Positions 42,849 to 53,159 of a DNA stretch of 64,000 nt are shown piece after piece. Under the pieces are notes generated by a model, which was given only the letters and a program-made list of their open reading frames with translations, was not told the origin of the DNA and made no database searches. Numbering within the stretch: the stretch's first letter is position 1; each line of letters opens with the position of its first letter. The position numbers and the translations under genes were made by a program. Origin of the DNA: Cordylochernes scorpioides (lineage: Eukaryota > Arthropoda > Arachnida > Pseudoscorpiones > Chernetidae); contig CP092870.1 in the NCBI GenBank assembly GCA_030710605.1, forward strand, positions 92,061,042 through 92,125,041. Direction: 5' to 3'.

Positions 42849-43172
42849 TTATTTACGGTCACTGGACGACCATGTCTCTTTAACGACCGCGCTTATTCAA
42901 CGACCAAATCTATATTACGGTCACGCCTCTTTAACAACTACACTTATATAACGGTCACTCTTCTTTAACGACCACACACACATTTTTATTACGGCCACTC
43001 CTATTTAACGACCACTCTTATTTAACGGCCACGCCTCTTTAACGACCACACTCATTTAACGGCCACGTCTCTTTAACTACCAACTTATATAACGACCACT
43101 TCTCTTTAACGACCACACATATTTAACGGCCAATCCTCTTTAAAGACCACATTTATTTTAAGACCAATAATA
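42849..43172. repeat. minisatellite of TTTAACGACCAC words
   Basis: About 20 imperfect repeats of CTCTTTAACGACCAC alternate with TATTTAACGGCCAC, with higher-order period about 30-34 bp. It is pyrimidine/purine skewed. Confidence 0.85.
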
Positions 43173-43174
43173 GA

Positions 43175-43622
43175 GCGGCCTGGTAGATTAAAATGGCGAA
43201 ACTGCTGGAAATGAGCTCTCCCAATATTTCACCATCAGAGTGGGAGCAGTTAAATATTATCTTGAATTGAAAATATGCCGTTATATAATTATTTTAAAAT
43301 ATATTGTTTATTGAATTACTTAAATATATATATTTGCCTGTATAGCGACTAATCCTATATTGTACAAAGTTCCTATTTGAACTTCTCTCAAAATAAAGAT
43401 TGTTGTGTTGGAGTCACATAAAAAGTCTTTCTGCCTTATTTTTACATTTAAACGCTGAATCCAATCTCTGGAAATAAAATGTTGGGAAGAAATGAAATCC
43501 ATCGTCCAAAAATATTTTATATTCCATTGTGGTATCAAAATGGGAAAATAGATTAAACTCCAGCGCGGTGTCGCCTTTCTTAGATTATATCTAGTCGCTT
43601 CATTTACTTTTTTTTATAATTA
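43175..43622. other. MITE scrap then no gene
   Basis: GCGGCCTGGTAGATTAAAAT and CTCCCAATATTTCACCATC at 43175-43240 are a MITE-B remnant. The rest is AT-rich with nothing recognised. Confidence 0.4.
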
Positions 43623-43823
43623 CACTCATGGACAAAACTTAAGGAAATTGTACTTTTTAGCATGTATATAGGGATTCAGACAATAACTCTGAAAGATATT
43701 TGATACACAGTGATCTTTATTGAAGATACACGAGATAACCAAGTGTGAATAAAAATTCCTCTGCCATCTTACAAAAACAGACGACCGGCGACATCAAAGA
43801 CTTTCCTCAAGTTTTGTCATTAG
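43623..43823 (+). repeat. MITE-C, best copy
   Basis: TA-flanked, CACTCATGGACAAAACTTAA to TCAAGTTTTGTCATTAG, with the interior AGACAATAACTCTGAAAGAT and ACGAGATAACCAAGTGTGAA. Confidence 0.85.
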
Positions 43824-43844
43824 TATACGCTATGGTGTAAGCTA

Positions 43845-44045
43845 TGATAACCATAGCTAGTTGTAGTAGGCAGCTGCTTTTAACGGCAAGTGCACATGTC
43901 AACAGAAAGCTGTTTGACTTCTGGTGGGGTTAAACCTTTGCAAGAATCGGGGTCCATTGGAGCAAATTTTAATTCAGAAAAAAATGTTCAATTTCAAAAT
44001 TCGATTCCGGATCGTGGCTCTCAGAAATCGATGGTTTATACCACT
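43845..44045 (-). repeat. SINE-D, minus strand
   Basis: GCTATGATAACCATAGCTAG, then GGTGGGGTTAAACCTTTGCA, AGAATCGGGGTCCATTGGAG and AAAATTCGATTCCGGATCGT, a box B-like word near the 5' end of the element. Confidence 0.6.
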
Positions 44046-44115
44046 TCTTTCTAGTTCATCACATTATTACATAAGTTATACCACTCCTTTCTAGTTCATC
44101 ACATTATTACATAAG
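44046..44115. repeat. 38-bp perfect tandem duplication
   Basis: Two adjacent copies of TTTCTAGTTCATCACATTAT TACATAAGT, almost identical. Confidence 0.8.
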
Positions 44116-44269
44116 TAGCAATTTGATTTGGAATAAGGTCACAAGCTTTCAGATATAGGTGTGTAGGATGGTTGTTGCGTGATGTGTTGGTGTGGCTTGT
44201 AGAAAGGCCGCTGATAAAATTATAATTAAAATTAATTTCTTTAAAGCGAGAAATATAAAAATAGAAAAT

Positions 44270-44600
44270 GAAGTAACGGTTGAAGTAACGGCCGTTGGCG
44301 CTAGCCTTGTTGTTTACCGCGTGAGTGCCAGATCAAGTGTCGGAAGACGCCAGTCGCTAGAAAGTTCCGGATGACGCCCGCGCATGCGTAGTGACGTGTT
44401 CTCCCAACACGTGCTTACCGAGGCATAGTGGGGCCGCCATTCTTCTGCCCATATGTGTTTCGGAGCTTTGTCCCAGTTCGCTGAAGCAAACAGGCGTATA
44501 ATTTCTTACAGTATCGCCGACTGATCTTTGCATAGGAGCTATGAGTGTGGATTCCGTTTAGATATCCTCGAGTTTCACTATCGCATATGTAAGAAAGGCT
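44270..44600 (+). promoter_or_regulatory. candidate TATA-less promoter and first exon
   Basis: A CpG-rich island contains CCCGCGCATGCGTAG (NRF-1-like), AGTGACGTG (CRE/ATF-like) and GGGGCCGCCATTCTTC (YY1-like, antisense AATGGCGGC). These motifs cluster at animal housekeeping promoters. A plausible donor (CATATGTAAGAAAG) lies at about 44583. Only short upstream-type ATGs are present, so the exon would be a 5' UTR. No later exon was identified. Confidence 0.35.
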
Positions 44601-44759
44601 AACACGTTCTAATTTACATATAACCAAAATATTTCATTTAAATACCATTTAGTGCTGAGTGATATTTCAATGAAAGGAATATTTCGCTTTAAGATTTCCA
44701 TACAAATACATTGGTTTAACATTTCTTACTAAAAATAACTATTTATTCAAATTAAAAAT

Positions 44760-44880
44760 ACTTCGGCCAGTAAATATTTGTATTATCTTAAAGATAGTAA
44801 AAAAGATTAACTGGCCGAAATATCTTTAATTTGAAGAACTATGAGTGCCGGCCAGGCAACCTCTTTCTTTACGATAAAAA
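44760..44880. repeat. diverged dispersed repeat, cf. 33225
   Basis: ACTTCGGCCAGTAAATATT faces ACTGGCCGAAATATC. GTGCCGGCCAGGCAACCTCT matches 33268-33290. Confidence 0.45.
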
Positions 44881-45089
44881 TAAATAGTTTAAATTTGTTT
44901 TAAATTTGAAATCATAAGAGAAATGCCATATAAAAAGTGATATTTAACGAAACAATTTATAATAAAACTCAAACATCGCTGATCAAAAAAATATTTCTTA
45001 AATAAAACCAACCAAGAAAGACATTTGTGTTTTCACATTGAAAAGAGAATAAATAACCAAAGAATTGGTGATTTGAGTGTAGATTTTCC

Positions 45090-45438
45090 CTGGAACACTT
45101 TGATAAAGTTAGCATTCAACCATACAGATCCCTCATCCACCCTATTCCCCCGACTTAGCCCCCAATGACTTTTTCCTCAATCCTAAATTGAAAATGAAGT
45201 TAAAAGGAAGGAAATTTGACAACGTTGATATGATACAAGCTGAATCGAAGGCAACCTTGAGGAACCTCTCAAAAAGTTATTTTATCTCCTGCTTCGACAA
45301 TTGGAAAAAAAGATGGAACAGGTGTATTGAGGCAGGAGGGGTATATTTTGTAAAATATTAAATTAGTTTTTTTATTTGTTTTATTTTTTCAAAGATACAG
45401 AGCAGTCCTGGAAATTAATAAACGCACCTTGTATAACA
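45090..45438 (+). mobile_element. mariner 3' fragment
   Basis: It ends in AACGCACCTTGTAT, comparable to the mariner right end at 57704. The 5' part of the element is missing. Confidence 0.65.
45149..45361 (+). pseudogene. mariner transposase C-terminus
   Basis: 71 codons are readable from PDLAPNDFFLNPKLKMKLKG, which contains the third catalytic aspartate (APND), to the stop at 45359. The C-terminal KKRWNRCIEAGGVYF is typical of mariner. A frameshift just upstream separates it from the preceding YSP. It is clearly distinct from the copy at 54868 (for example ESKATLRNLSKSYF), so it is an independent, older insertion. Confidence 0.75.
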
Positions 45439-45679
45439 ATGGTTGTGATCATTGATTTCTATTTAAGAAACATTTTTTTTATATTTCAAAAATAGTTGTG
45501 TGTTATAAATTTCTATTTGTATATTCTATTTTCTTCAAATATAGATTCAAATAATATTATAATTGAATTAAATAAATATAAATATATTTGCATAGTTTCT
45601 TTATTCAGTAAATTGGAAGGCAATCTTTCACGCTGTCTTTTCTGTCTAAATATATTTTAGTCTGAAAATATATATTGAA

Positions 45680-46112
45680 CAAGAGCATACTAATGAATTA
45701 TAATCTCCCTCTCTCTCTCTCTCTCTCCACCAATCATATAAGTCTACGAAGACAACCAAAACGAAACTTCACTGAAAATCTATTTTTGAAGATAAAAGAA
45801 AAGAAATATGAAGATTTACAGTTGATAAATATTCCGATTTATTCGAATAATTCTTTGACAAGAGGTTTAATTGAATTTGACCAGGAGAAGGAGACAATAA
45901 ATAACAAATTAAAACTAAATATGCCTCAAAATACAAGATGTCAAGAATAGAGAGACTCAAGAAAGAGAAATTGCCTGAAAGTTAAACTTTGATCATGTCT
46001 AAAAGAAAAACTCTTGTTTTAATTTTGATGAATATGACGAGAAAAACAAAATGATGCAAACAAAGAACTCATTTTAAAGTAAGAGTAAATAGCAAAGATG
46101 TGTCGAAGATGT
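45680..46112 (+). other. weak candidate exon
   Basis: A (CT)n tract followed by ATATAAG could be an acceptor, and GATGTCAG followed by GTAAGAAT at 46112 is a good donor. Between them a frame to 45950 encodes RRQPKRNFTENLFLKIKEKK and more, unrecognised. It may be chance or a non-coding exon. Confidence 0.2.
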
Positions 46113-46119
46113 CAGGTAA

Positions 46120-47140
46120 GAATTTCTCTGTAATCATTAAATTTACTTCCATTAAGGTTTTTCGGTTAAAGCAAAGAAATCCAACTCTCCTATCAACCTG
46201 ATAGAGTCGCCTCTTTCTTGAAACTTCTCTACTGATGAGGGCCACAATCTACTGTTGAATTGGACCAACCCGAAGTTAGGTTTATTCTACCAACATTTAT
46301 TGCCTCATCAACCAAACAGATATTGGATATAAGCACATAATGTGACCTGAATCAATGTATTGGGTCATTAGACTACGTGATAAAGTAACCCAAATTCATG
46401 TCTTTTAACAGATTCAAAACAATTTCGCGATGCTCTAGCACTTATTCCTGTTGTAAATCAATCTAGATGAGAAGTTAATCTGACTGACTGACTATATTCC
46501 AGCTAATTGACCAAATGGGATGGCCTTCTAGCTCTACTAATGTACTGATATGAATCAGACTGACCGCGGCAAAGGGTGTAGGTAACAAAGAAGTGGCGAG
46601 CCACTGATACTGCAAAAACACAGGTGAGTATCCCTGGGTCAGAGGGAAAGAGAAGAAGAGAAACCAAAATATAAAGTAAGGAATGGGGTAGAGATAAATA
46701 AAGAAATGTAAATAATCAGAGAAGAGGATAAATAAAAAAAATAAAATAATGGAAAGTAAATAAATAAATGAATAACTAATAAAATAATAATAAAACATTA
46801 GAAAAAAAAGTAATGTAAAGAAAAGAGAAAACTAGAACTAAAACTAGAAAACTAGCTCTAATCTGTCACCAAATATATAAAGAAGTGCTATGGCATCCAT
46901 CACTGTATCCTTCTTTAGACGTTGTTGACCTCGAGAGTTCAGCTCTTTGGCTATATTAAATATTTATCTGAAGATAAGAACATATACACACTACAAAACT
47001 ATCAGTAGTGTGGTTTTAAAAGGAGGAAGATAAAAATATAAAATAATATCAATATTTTAGAATTATTTATCTCTCTAAAAATATTCAATAAAATCAATTG
47101 AAGAACGAAGTAGAACTAAATTAGAACAAAGCCGGTATGT
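46120..47140. other. no gene seen
   Basis: 46480-46640 is less AT-rich but has no motif I recognise. The remainder is low-complexity. Confidence 0.4.
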
Positions 47141-48060
47141 TAAAGGAAATGCAAGTGACGTGGTTTTTGTTGGTTTCCTGAGGGTTCTTCAGATTGTGTT
47201 TACAGCCACTTTATCTGGTTGTTGTTACGAGGTGATGAACTTCACGTGAACTTACTTATTAAGGCTGAAATCATAAAAGTTAGGTTTTAAGAAATATCAA
47301 TAAACATTATTTTTTTTTTAATTTGTAAACCAGGTGAAGACAAATGATAAAAAAGGGACTCGGTGACAATATTTATCTGTTGACTATAAAGTCTGAATTC
47401 TAGGCTGCTGTGGGTAACAGACGTTCCAGATGGGGAGCCACGGACTTGACTTCGTCCCAGTTCTACTAACGGCGTTGTTGCGAGGATCTAGCTAGTGACT
47501 GGACAGTACTGGGACAGTCAGTGCTTATACCTATGAGGTAATGATAAAGTCATAATGTGTCCTTTCCTTCGGGTCGGTCAGGCAAATGTCGTCATCGTCC
47601 ATTCCACGGACGGCCATGTGCACGTGGACTGGAACTCAACTTCCCTCCTCCGATAGCTTGCTCGCTCCACAGACCCAGGATTAGGTTCTGATTACTAGAC
47701 TGCTGGTTCTGGCGCAAAACTCCGATGAGAGGCCTCGCGTGTGATGTAAGTCCGGCTTTCAGCGTTGTTAGTATCAGCAGGGCTGTAGTCAGTCTCTAGT
47801 TCGCTCCATTCCACTTTGTTGCCAATAGAGAACTCTACATAGAGTACAGCGAGCTGTCGGAATGGGAAGTTGGGCTCAGAGGTGTAAAAGACTGATGGGG
47901 TAAGAGAAGACAGACAGCCTCTAACTCCCCTCTGTGTTATGTATCTAGATATCACAGTGGAGCCCTTACCAAGTCTTGTTAGCATTTAGGTCAATGTCTT
48001 TCTTTAAGCTCCCTCCTTACGTCACTGAGTCCCTTCTTTATAGATTTATCTTTCCACGGG
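47140..48060. other. compositionally balanced island with an unrecognised minus-strand frame
   Basis: Base composition is nearer 45-50% GC here, against AT-rich flanks. A 96-codon minus-strand frame (47985-47695) reads ..PFRQLAVLYVEFSIGNKVEW and ..TYITREASHRSFAPEPAV. I do not recognise it, and no flanking splice sites are clear. It may be a host exon, an element fragment, or chance. Confidence 0.25.
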
Positions 48061-48309
48061 ATTCACTCTCATATAAATCGACAATCCTATCTCCATAAAT
48101 TTCGGGATTTCTCTTCAGTCCCCTGCAGGGAAAATTGGAAGTTCACCTATGAGGAGTTAGGAAACCAAACAGTAATATTGGAACCCAACTTCTAATTTTA
48201 TGTTCTGATTCTTCTCAACTTCTGTTATGTCCAAATTGACGGTTTGGATACCGGGAAGGTGTCGCCGGTATGGAACCTTAGCTGTACAGTTCAAGTTGAT
48301 TATTACAGA

Positions 48310-48625
48310 CTAGACGAATGACCCGGGCAACGCCCGGGTTTACCCGATTAAATGTTTTATTCAAACACTATTCGTTACAATTATAAATTGGCGCCGTGGA
48401 TGTCACTCTTGTGAAACGTCCCGCTCCAAACTTTACAGTCAGATTAGTTACGATATAAATCTTCAAATCGAGCGAGCGTCTATAAATATTTCGATTTAGA
48501 TCAAGTATTCTAATTAGTAAGCGAACTATTTTAAACGTATTTATAACCTTGATAGAGGGCGCTGTTCGTGAGCTAAGTAGAATAATTAGAATATATAGTT
48601 TTAATATTTAATTTATATATAATTT
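48310..48625 (-). mobile_element. Helitron 3' end, minus strand
   Basis: The minus strand ends in a perfect hairpin GCCCGGGT..ACCCGGGC form (ACCCGGGCAACGCCCGGGT at 48321-48339) and CTAG at 48310-48313, followed by T (A at 48309 on plus). The 5' terminus was not found, so the left limit is clear and the right is arbitrary. Confidence 0.6.
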
Positions 48626-48641
48626 AAAATAACCTATCGTT

Positions 48642-48715
48642 GTCCTAGGTAGCCTAGTGGTCATGGCATCTGCCCGGTAAGCGGAATGTCGTGGGTTCGA
48701 TTCCCATCCCTTGAC
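48642..48715 (+). other. tRNA-like sequence, copy 3 (decayed)
   Basis: The same anticodon arm (TCTGCCCGGTAAGCGGA) and T-arm (GTGGGTTCGATTCCCAT) as 6222-6295, but the acceptor has two mismatches. It is not flanked by foldback-J arms. It is followed by ACTTTTTTTATTTTA, similar to the start of the J arm. Confidence 0.55.
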
Positions 48716-48910
48716 ACTTTTTTTATTTTATCCATTCTGACCAAATTCTATCCGTGAACTTCACACAGTGAACTTCACACAGACAGAATAAGGCAATTAT
48801 ATAAGTAGATGCCACTAACCAAGAGAGAGTAACGTAGATGATAATTTTAACAATAAACAATTCTCTCTCTATATATACAAGTCGTCATACTATAATTACA
48901 TTATACAATA

Positions 48911-49060
48911 CTAGACGAATGACATGGATAAAGCCCAATTTTTAACTGAGAATATATGTATAAAATAAAATATGTTGTGATTATATAAATTAAATGATAC
49001 TCATTACAATTATATATTATAACCTGGCTTCGCCCGTGTTCTCCTCAAGTGAATGTTTTC
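48911..49060 (-). mobile_element. decayed Helitron 3' ends
   Basis: CTAGACGAATGACATGG at 48911 repeats the terminus at 48310 with a broken hairpin. ACCTGGCTTCGCCCGTGTTC near 49022 resembles the 3' hairpin of the 20000-20573 family in the same orientation. Confidence 0.35.
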
Positions 49061-49344
49061 CCAATATATAATGCCAAAATCTGTAATAATTATTTTGCTA
49101 TTTCGTTTCTTATGATATATATAAATCTTTTCTCTTTTTCTTATCCTAATACCTTCAATTCTTCCTTTTTTCCCTCGTGTTCTACTGCTATGACGCGTAA
49201 CTGCCGAAGCTACAGCGTGAACTTGTTATAGCCCTATGTTGTTACTTAAAATACAAAACCTTTTTGACACCTTAAAAATAGCATTTATCTATTTACTTTT
49301 TAACTATCAATACTCCTTCTACCAATTATCTTCCATATATTATA

Positions 49345-49348
49345 ACTC

Positions 49349-49388
<40 letters not shown>
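49345..49388. repeat. (TA)n microsatellite
   Basis: Uninterrupted TA run. Confidence 0.9.
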
Positions 49389-49389
<1 letters not shown>

Positions 49390-49485
49390 TCAAATCAAGA
49401 TAAATAATATGCAACTTAGATAGATCACTAACAGAACATACCTGTTCCCTGTATATGCAGTATTTACAAAGCTATGGAGACTCTA

Positions 49486-49557
49486 GAACCAGCGACCTAA
49501 GGATCACCGTTAATGCATCTACAGTCCTCCGCTCTGCCAACTGAGCTATCGAGGGTA
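49486..49557 (-). pseudogene. retroposed unspliced pre-tRNA-Tyr fragment
   Basis: The minus strand reads CCCTCGATAGCTCAGTTGGC, AGAGCGGAGGACTGTAG, a short intron (about ATGCATTAACGGTG), then ATCCTTAGGTCGCTGGTTC, and stops in the T-loop. GTA anticodon and intron position fit tRNA-Tyr. The fragment is flanked by the 12-bp direct repeat ATGGAGACTCTA (49474-49485, 49558-49569). The last about 18 nt of the tRNA are absent. Confidence 0.75.
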
Positions 49558-49599
49558 ATGGAGACTCTAAAAGACGTTATGCATATATGTCAGATTCTA

Positions 49600-50040
49600 T
49601 TTGCATACACGAGGGAACCTAAACCTCAGGTTTTACATTCTTTTACCTCATTAGATTACCTGAGACATCAAAGGAATCCTCGTTCCCATTCCACAAACAA
49701 AAATTCCATTTCCTCCAATTTATATAATATTCCAAAATCAAATAATAGAGGAGAAATTCTAACGATGGAGTCTCCGTATAGAGGTATTTGCCGAACACAA
49801 ATGATGTATCGTCTTTTGGAATTATTGGGAAAATGGTGAAAACACACAAAAAGAACAAAGCTTTATTAGAATAATTTGAATTTATTTGAGTGAATTCTGT
49901 TCCCCATAATCATACGTTTGTATAAAATATAAATTTAATATTATAGATTTACTAGAACATTAGCCTTTTCTACAATGGGTATTGTACAAGAACTATTTCA
50001 AAGCTTTATTAAAGTTTTGAAAGTTTACATATATATTTGT
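49600..50040. other. no gene seen
   Basis: The 108-codon plus-strand frame here starts inside the tRNA relic and has no recognisable domain. Confidence 0.4.
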
Positions 50041-50445
50041 ATACATAATTATCATTACTCTTTACAATTCATCCTATCATACTTCATCATCTCTAAGGTT
50101 AGAAATAATCGCTATTTCTCCTTAAAATAAATTTTGATTTTTCGTTCAAAAGAAATATTCACGGTGTATAATTCTTCTCAATGTATAATTTTCTTACAAC
50201 ATAAACCTTAGATTATTAAAACATTGGATCAGTAAACATGAGGGCAACCATTTCGTTATTTTACATTACTTTATTTTTCATATAACATTTTTGTAAACAA
50301 CAAAGGTGATGATGATAAATTCAATGAATATTTACACAATCATAGAAAAATTAAGTTAAACCTTTATATAAACATAAATATTCTAACTAAATTAAACACG
50401 CGGTATAATTGCAATTTTCGTTTTACAATTATAAGCCGCATTATA
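50040..50445. repeat. foldback-J diverged right arm
   Basis: TTAGAAATAATCGCTATTTC, AAATAAATTTTGATTTTTCG, then after a gap TTTTCGTTTTACAATTATAA and GCCGCA match the outer part of the J arm. No tRNA-like loop is present. Confidence 0.45.
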
Positions 50446-50469
50446 TTGTATTATAAAACACATTTACAT

Positions 50470-50560
50470 ATTATAATGCATTAGCGCGCCATCTGTTATC
50501 AAAATTCGAAACTATTATAGACGCGTTAAAAAGAATCATACGCGTCTATAACATTTACAT
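50470..50560. repeat. MITE-A, internally deleted
   Basis: AATGCATTAGCGCGCCATCT, TTATAGACGCGTT and AAAAAGAATCATACGCGTCT: only the TIR tips remain. Confidence 0.65.
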
Positions 50561-50832
50561 ATATTTAGGCATATAATAAAAATATAGAGAGAATATGCTT
50601 TTACCATCGTGCTACTAACCAAAATGTATGGTTTTTAAGCCAAAAAATGAATGTAGCAATCAGACAAGCTGTAATGCACTATAGCAAAGTACCAAGGTGC
50701 TGCACGCCACCAAGGTTGTTCAAAAAAAGGTTAGATTCCCCAGGCCAGGGCATAAATATATAAATATGCATATATTAATAATATCCAAGATAAACAGATT
50801 ACAAATTAAAACAGATAAATTAATGAAAATTA

Positions 50833-50960
50833 GAACTTATTTTAGACGCGTAAGATTCTTTTTGAAATTAAACAATTTCTACTGTCCTTACTGTAATGGA
50901 AAAATTAATGGAGGGCCTGGTTTCTAATTTTCATAACAGGTGGCGCGCTAGTACATCGTA
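50833..50960. repeat. MITE-A, truncated
   Basis: One arm to GGAGGGCCTGG, then a jump to TTTCATAACAGGTGGCGCGC. Confidence 0.6.
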
Positions 50961-51034
50961 AGATAAATTAATATACAAGATTAATGAGAAATAGTACAAA
51001 AGTGAATTTGTACTTAGATCAGGTAGATAAATTG

Positions 51035-51150
51035 AGAAAAAGGGCATTTCCTGATCATGCAACTAAAAAGTTTCTGATTTATTCCGATAGATGGCGCAAG
51101 CCATCAGCAACTTTTAGTTGCACGATCAGGAAATGCCTCTTTTTTCTCAA
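51035..51150. repeat. foldback-H-related palindrome
   Basis: GGGCATTTCCTGATCATGCA, ACTAAAAAGTTTCTG and inverse around CCGATAGATGGCGCAAGCCA. Relatives are at 61040-61110 and 61490-61590. Confidence 0.65.
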
Positions 51151-51383
51151 CATACAAGATTAGGTCAATAAATGATCGGTAATAATTTTTTTATTAACAA
51201 ACTAGAAAACTGAAACTCTCTATATAAGAAAACTCCGCTCTAAATACTTTTATTTATGACGTTATTATGTGGCTTGCATTCTTCGACTAGAAAAATTTTT
51301 AACAATGATTTTTTAAAAATAAATTTCGAATAATAATTTTATTTTTCTTTAAATCTCTCTCTCTCTCTCTTTTATTTTATGTA

Positions 51384-51665
51384 CGGTTAAACCTGCCTAT
51401 AGCGTCCCTCTAAAAATCGCCTCCTCTCTATTGCGCCCGATTTTAAATACGTAGTACGATGTGATTTACATTAAAAGTGACCTGTCTATAGCACCCCCTC
51501 TCTATAGCACCCTATTTTGGTGAGTTCCAAGAAGGGGCGCTATAGACAGGTTTAACTGTAGGTAGTACGATGTGATTTACATTAAAAGTGACCTGTCTAT
51601 AGCACCCCCTCTCTAAAGGTATTTTGGTGAGTTCCAAGAGGAGGCGCTATAGACAGGTTTAACTG
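51384..51665. mobile_element. pogo/Tigger-like MITE, tandemly duplicated
   Basis: TA-flanked, TIR CNGTTAAACCTGYCTATAGC, ending GCGCTATAGACAGGTTTAAC TG. The right half (GGTAGTACGATGTGATTTAC .. CAGGTTTAACTGTA) is present twice in tandem. Confidence 0.7.
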
Positions 51666-51884
51666 TATGTATATTTATTCATCTATATTTATTCTTATTT
51701 AATCTTATTTATTTATATATATTCATTTATTTTATATGTATAACCTTATATAACCATATATGAACGATTTAATAATGAAGTTTTAATCTCAATCTCTCTC
51801 TCTAAAAAGTTTAGCTTTCTTATTGTTAAAAAAAATACACATAAAGTTGCATAATTGTAATATATATTTGAATATAAACCTTCC

Positions 51885-52055
51885 ATTTCCGACTGCTGCA
51901 ACCCGGTATCGAATCTCGTAACATTGGGCGCTTTTTTTCTGAATAACAAAACTTGCTCTGATGGCTTTCGATACTTTCAAAGTTTCAACACCAACAGTGA
52001 GTGCAAGTAACCAAACGGGGCCCTGGCACATTTGTAATTTACAAAAGTTGAAATA
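51885..52055 (+). repeat. SINE-D body
   Basis: Box B-like CGGTATCGAATCTCG, then CAACACCAACAGTGAGTGCA and AGTAACCAAACGGGGCCCTG. It is interrupted at 52060 by a MITE-B right end (ATTCGCGTTTTAAAGTC, AGATGGCGTGTGATTGCTTT) and resumes with CTTTCTACATATCTAG. Confidence 0.6.
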
Positions 52056-52301
52056 GAAGTTTTATTTATTTGTGAAACGTAAACATTCGCGTTTTAAAGT
52101 CTTCATTCGTTTTATATAGATGGCGTGTGATTGCTTTGTATTGAAAAATCAAACTGCTTTCTACATATCTAGATATCAATGTGCTCGTGGTCAGGAGATG
52201 CCTTATTTATTTTTAATATCAATATATATATATGAAAAAAAAAAACGAAAGAAAAAATAAAAGATAAAAAGGTCAGGTGTTGAAATCAATAATTTAAAAA
52301 A

Positions 52302-52568
52302 AAAATGGCATATCCTGACCAGGAGTACATGTGCTTTACAGAAGGCAGAGCGCCATCTGGTGGAACAGAAATCAACTAAACATTGATTTAGCCTGTTCCC
52401 TGATATTTGGCCAACCCAATTTCTTGATTTATCAAGAAATTGGGTTGGCCAAATATCAGGGAACAAGCTAAATCAATGTTTAGTTGATTTCTGTTCCACC
52501 AGATGGCGCTCTGCCTTCTGTAAAGCACATGTGCTCCTGGTCAGGATATGCCATTTCTATTATTAAAT
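52302..52568. repeat. foldback-H near-perfect palindrome
   Basis: Arms of about 130 bp (ATGGCATATCCTGACCAGGA .. CCAACCCAATTTCTTGAT and inverse) with essentially no loop, centre about 52433. Each arm holds CGCCATCTGGTGGAACAGA. Confidence 0.9.
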
Positions 52569-52689
52569 ATATATATGTAATGTAATCAATCCAATATATG
52601 GCATTTTATTATCTACATATGTAAATATGTGGTGCATATATAGTAAAAGTAGTCGCTAACTATTAATCTGTACCACGTGACTACGGATA

Positions 52690-53155
52690 ATTAAAAAGAG
52701 TAGTGAATTTTAATAGAATATTATACGATGTATTTTTTTATGTAAGCGGAAACTTCTAATATTAAAAGATTATTTATAAAATATAAATAAGGAGGGAGTG
52801 TTGATTAAGCTTCCTATATAAACGAGATTTCTTAAATAATTTATGGGGGAAACTTTAAACAAAATATATCGTCTGTATAACCATTTTTTTATTTAGCCTA
52901 ATAAGTGTGTGGTTTTCAAAGTATCTCTTTTTAATTACTTCAAGTTCATATTACATATTTTAATTACAAAATACCAAATCCTTTAAGAGTTTGGTAATTA
53001 TGGGGAACACTTTTTCAAAACAAAGTTGAAAGGGCCAAGTTTTTGTTCGTTATGGAGATTTTGCATTATAAATAGAGGGTGAGATGGGTAAACTTATATC
53101 TTTTTTTTAATATTCAGGGTTTTTTTAGGTAGATCTCTAGGGGAGCCATGTTCTT
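52690..53155. other. no gene seen
   Basis: AT-rich DNA with no recognisable feature. Confidence 0.45.
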
Positions 53156-53159
53156 TTCT

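Noticed and set aside
46200-46260. CTGATGAGGGCC on the plus strand as a hammerhead
   Set aside because: No closing hairpin with GAAA and no cleavage triplet could be aligned; one motif alone is expected by chance.
49513-49839. 108-codon plus-strand frame
   Set aside because: It begins in the antisense of the tRNA-Tyr relic and shows no domain or splice context.
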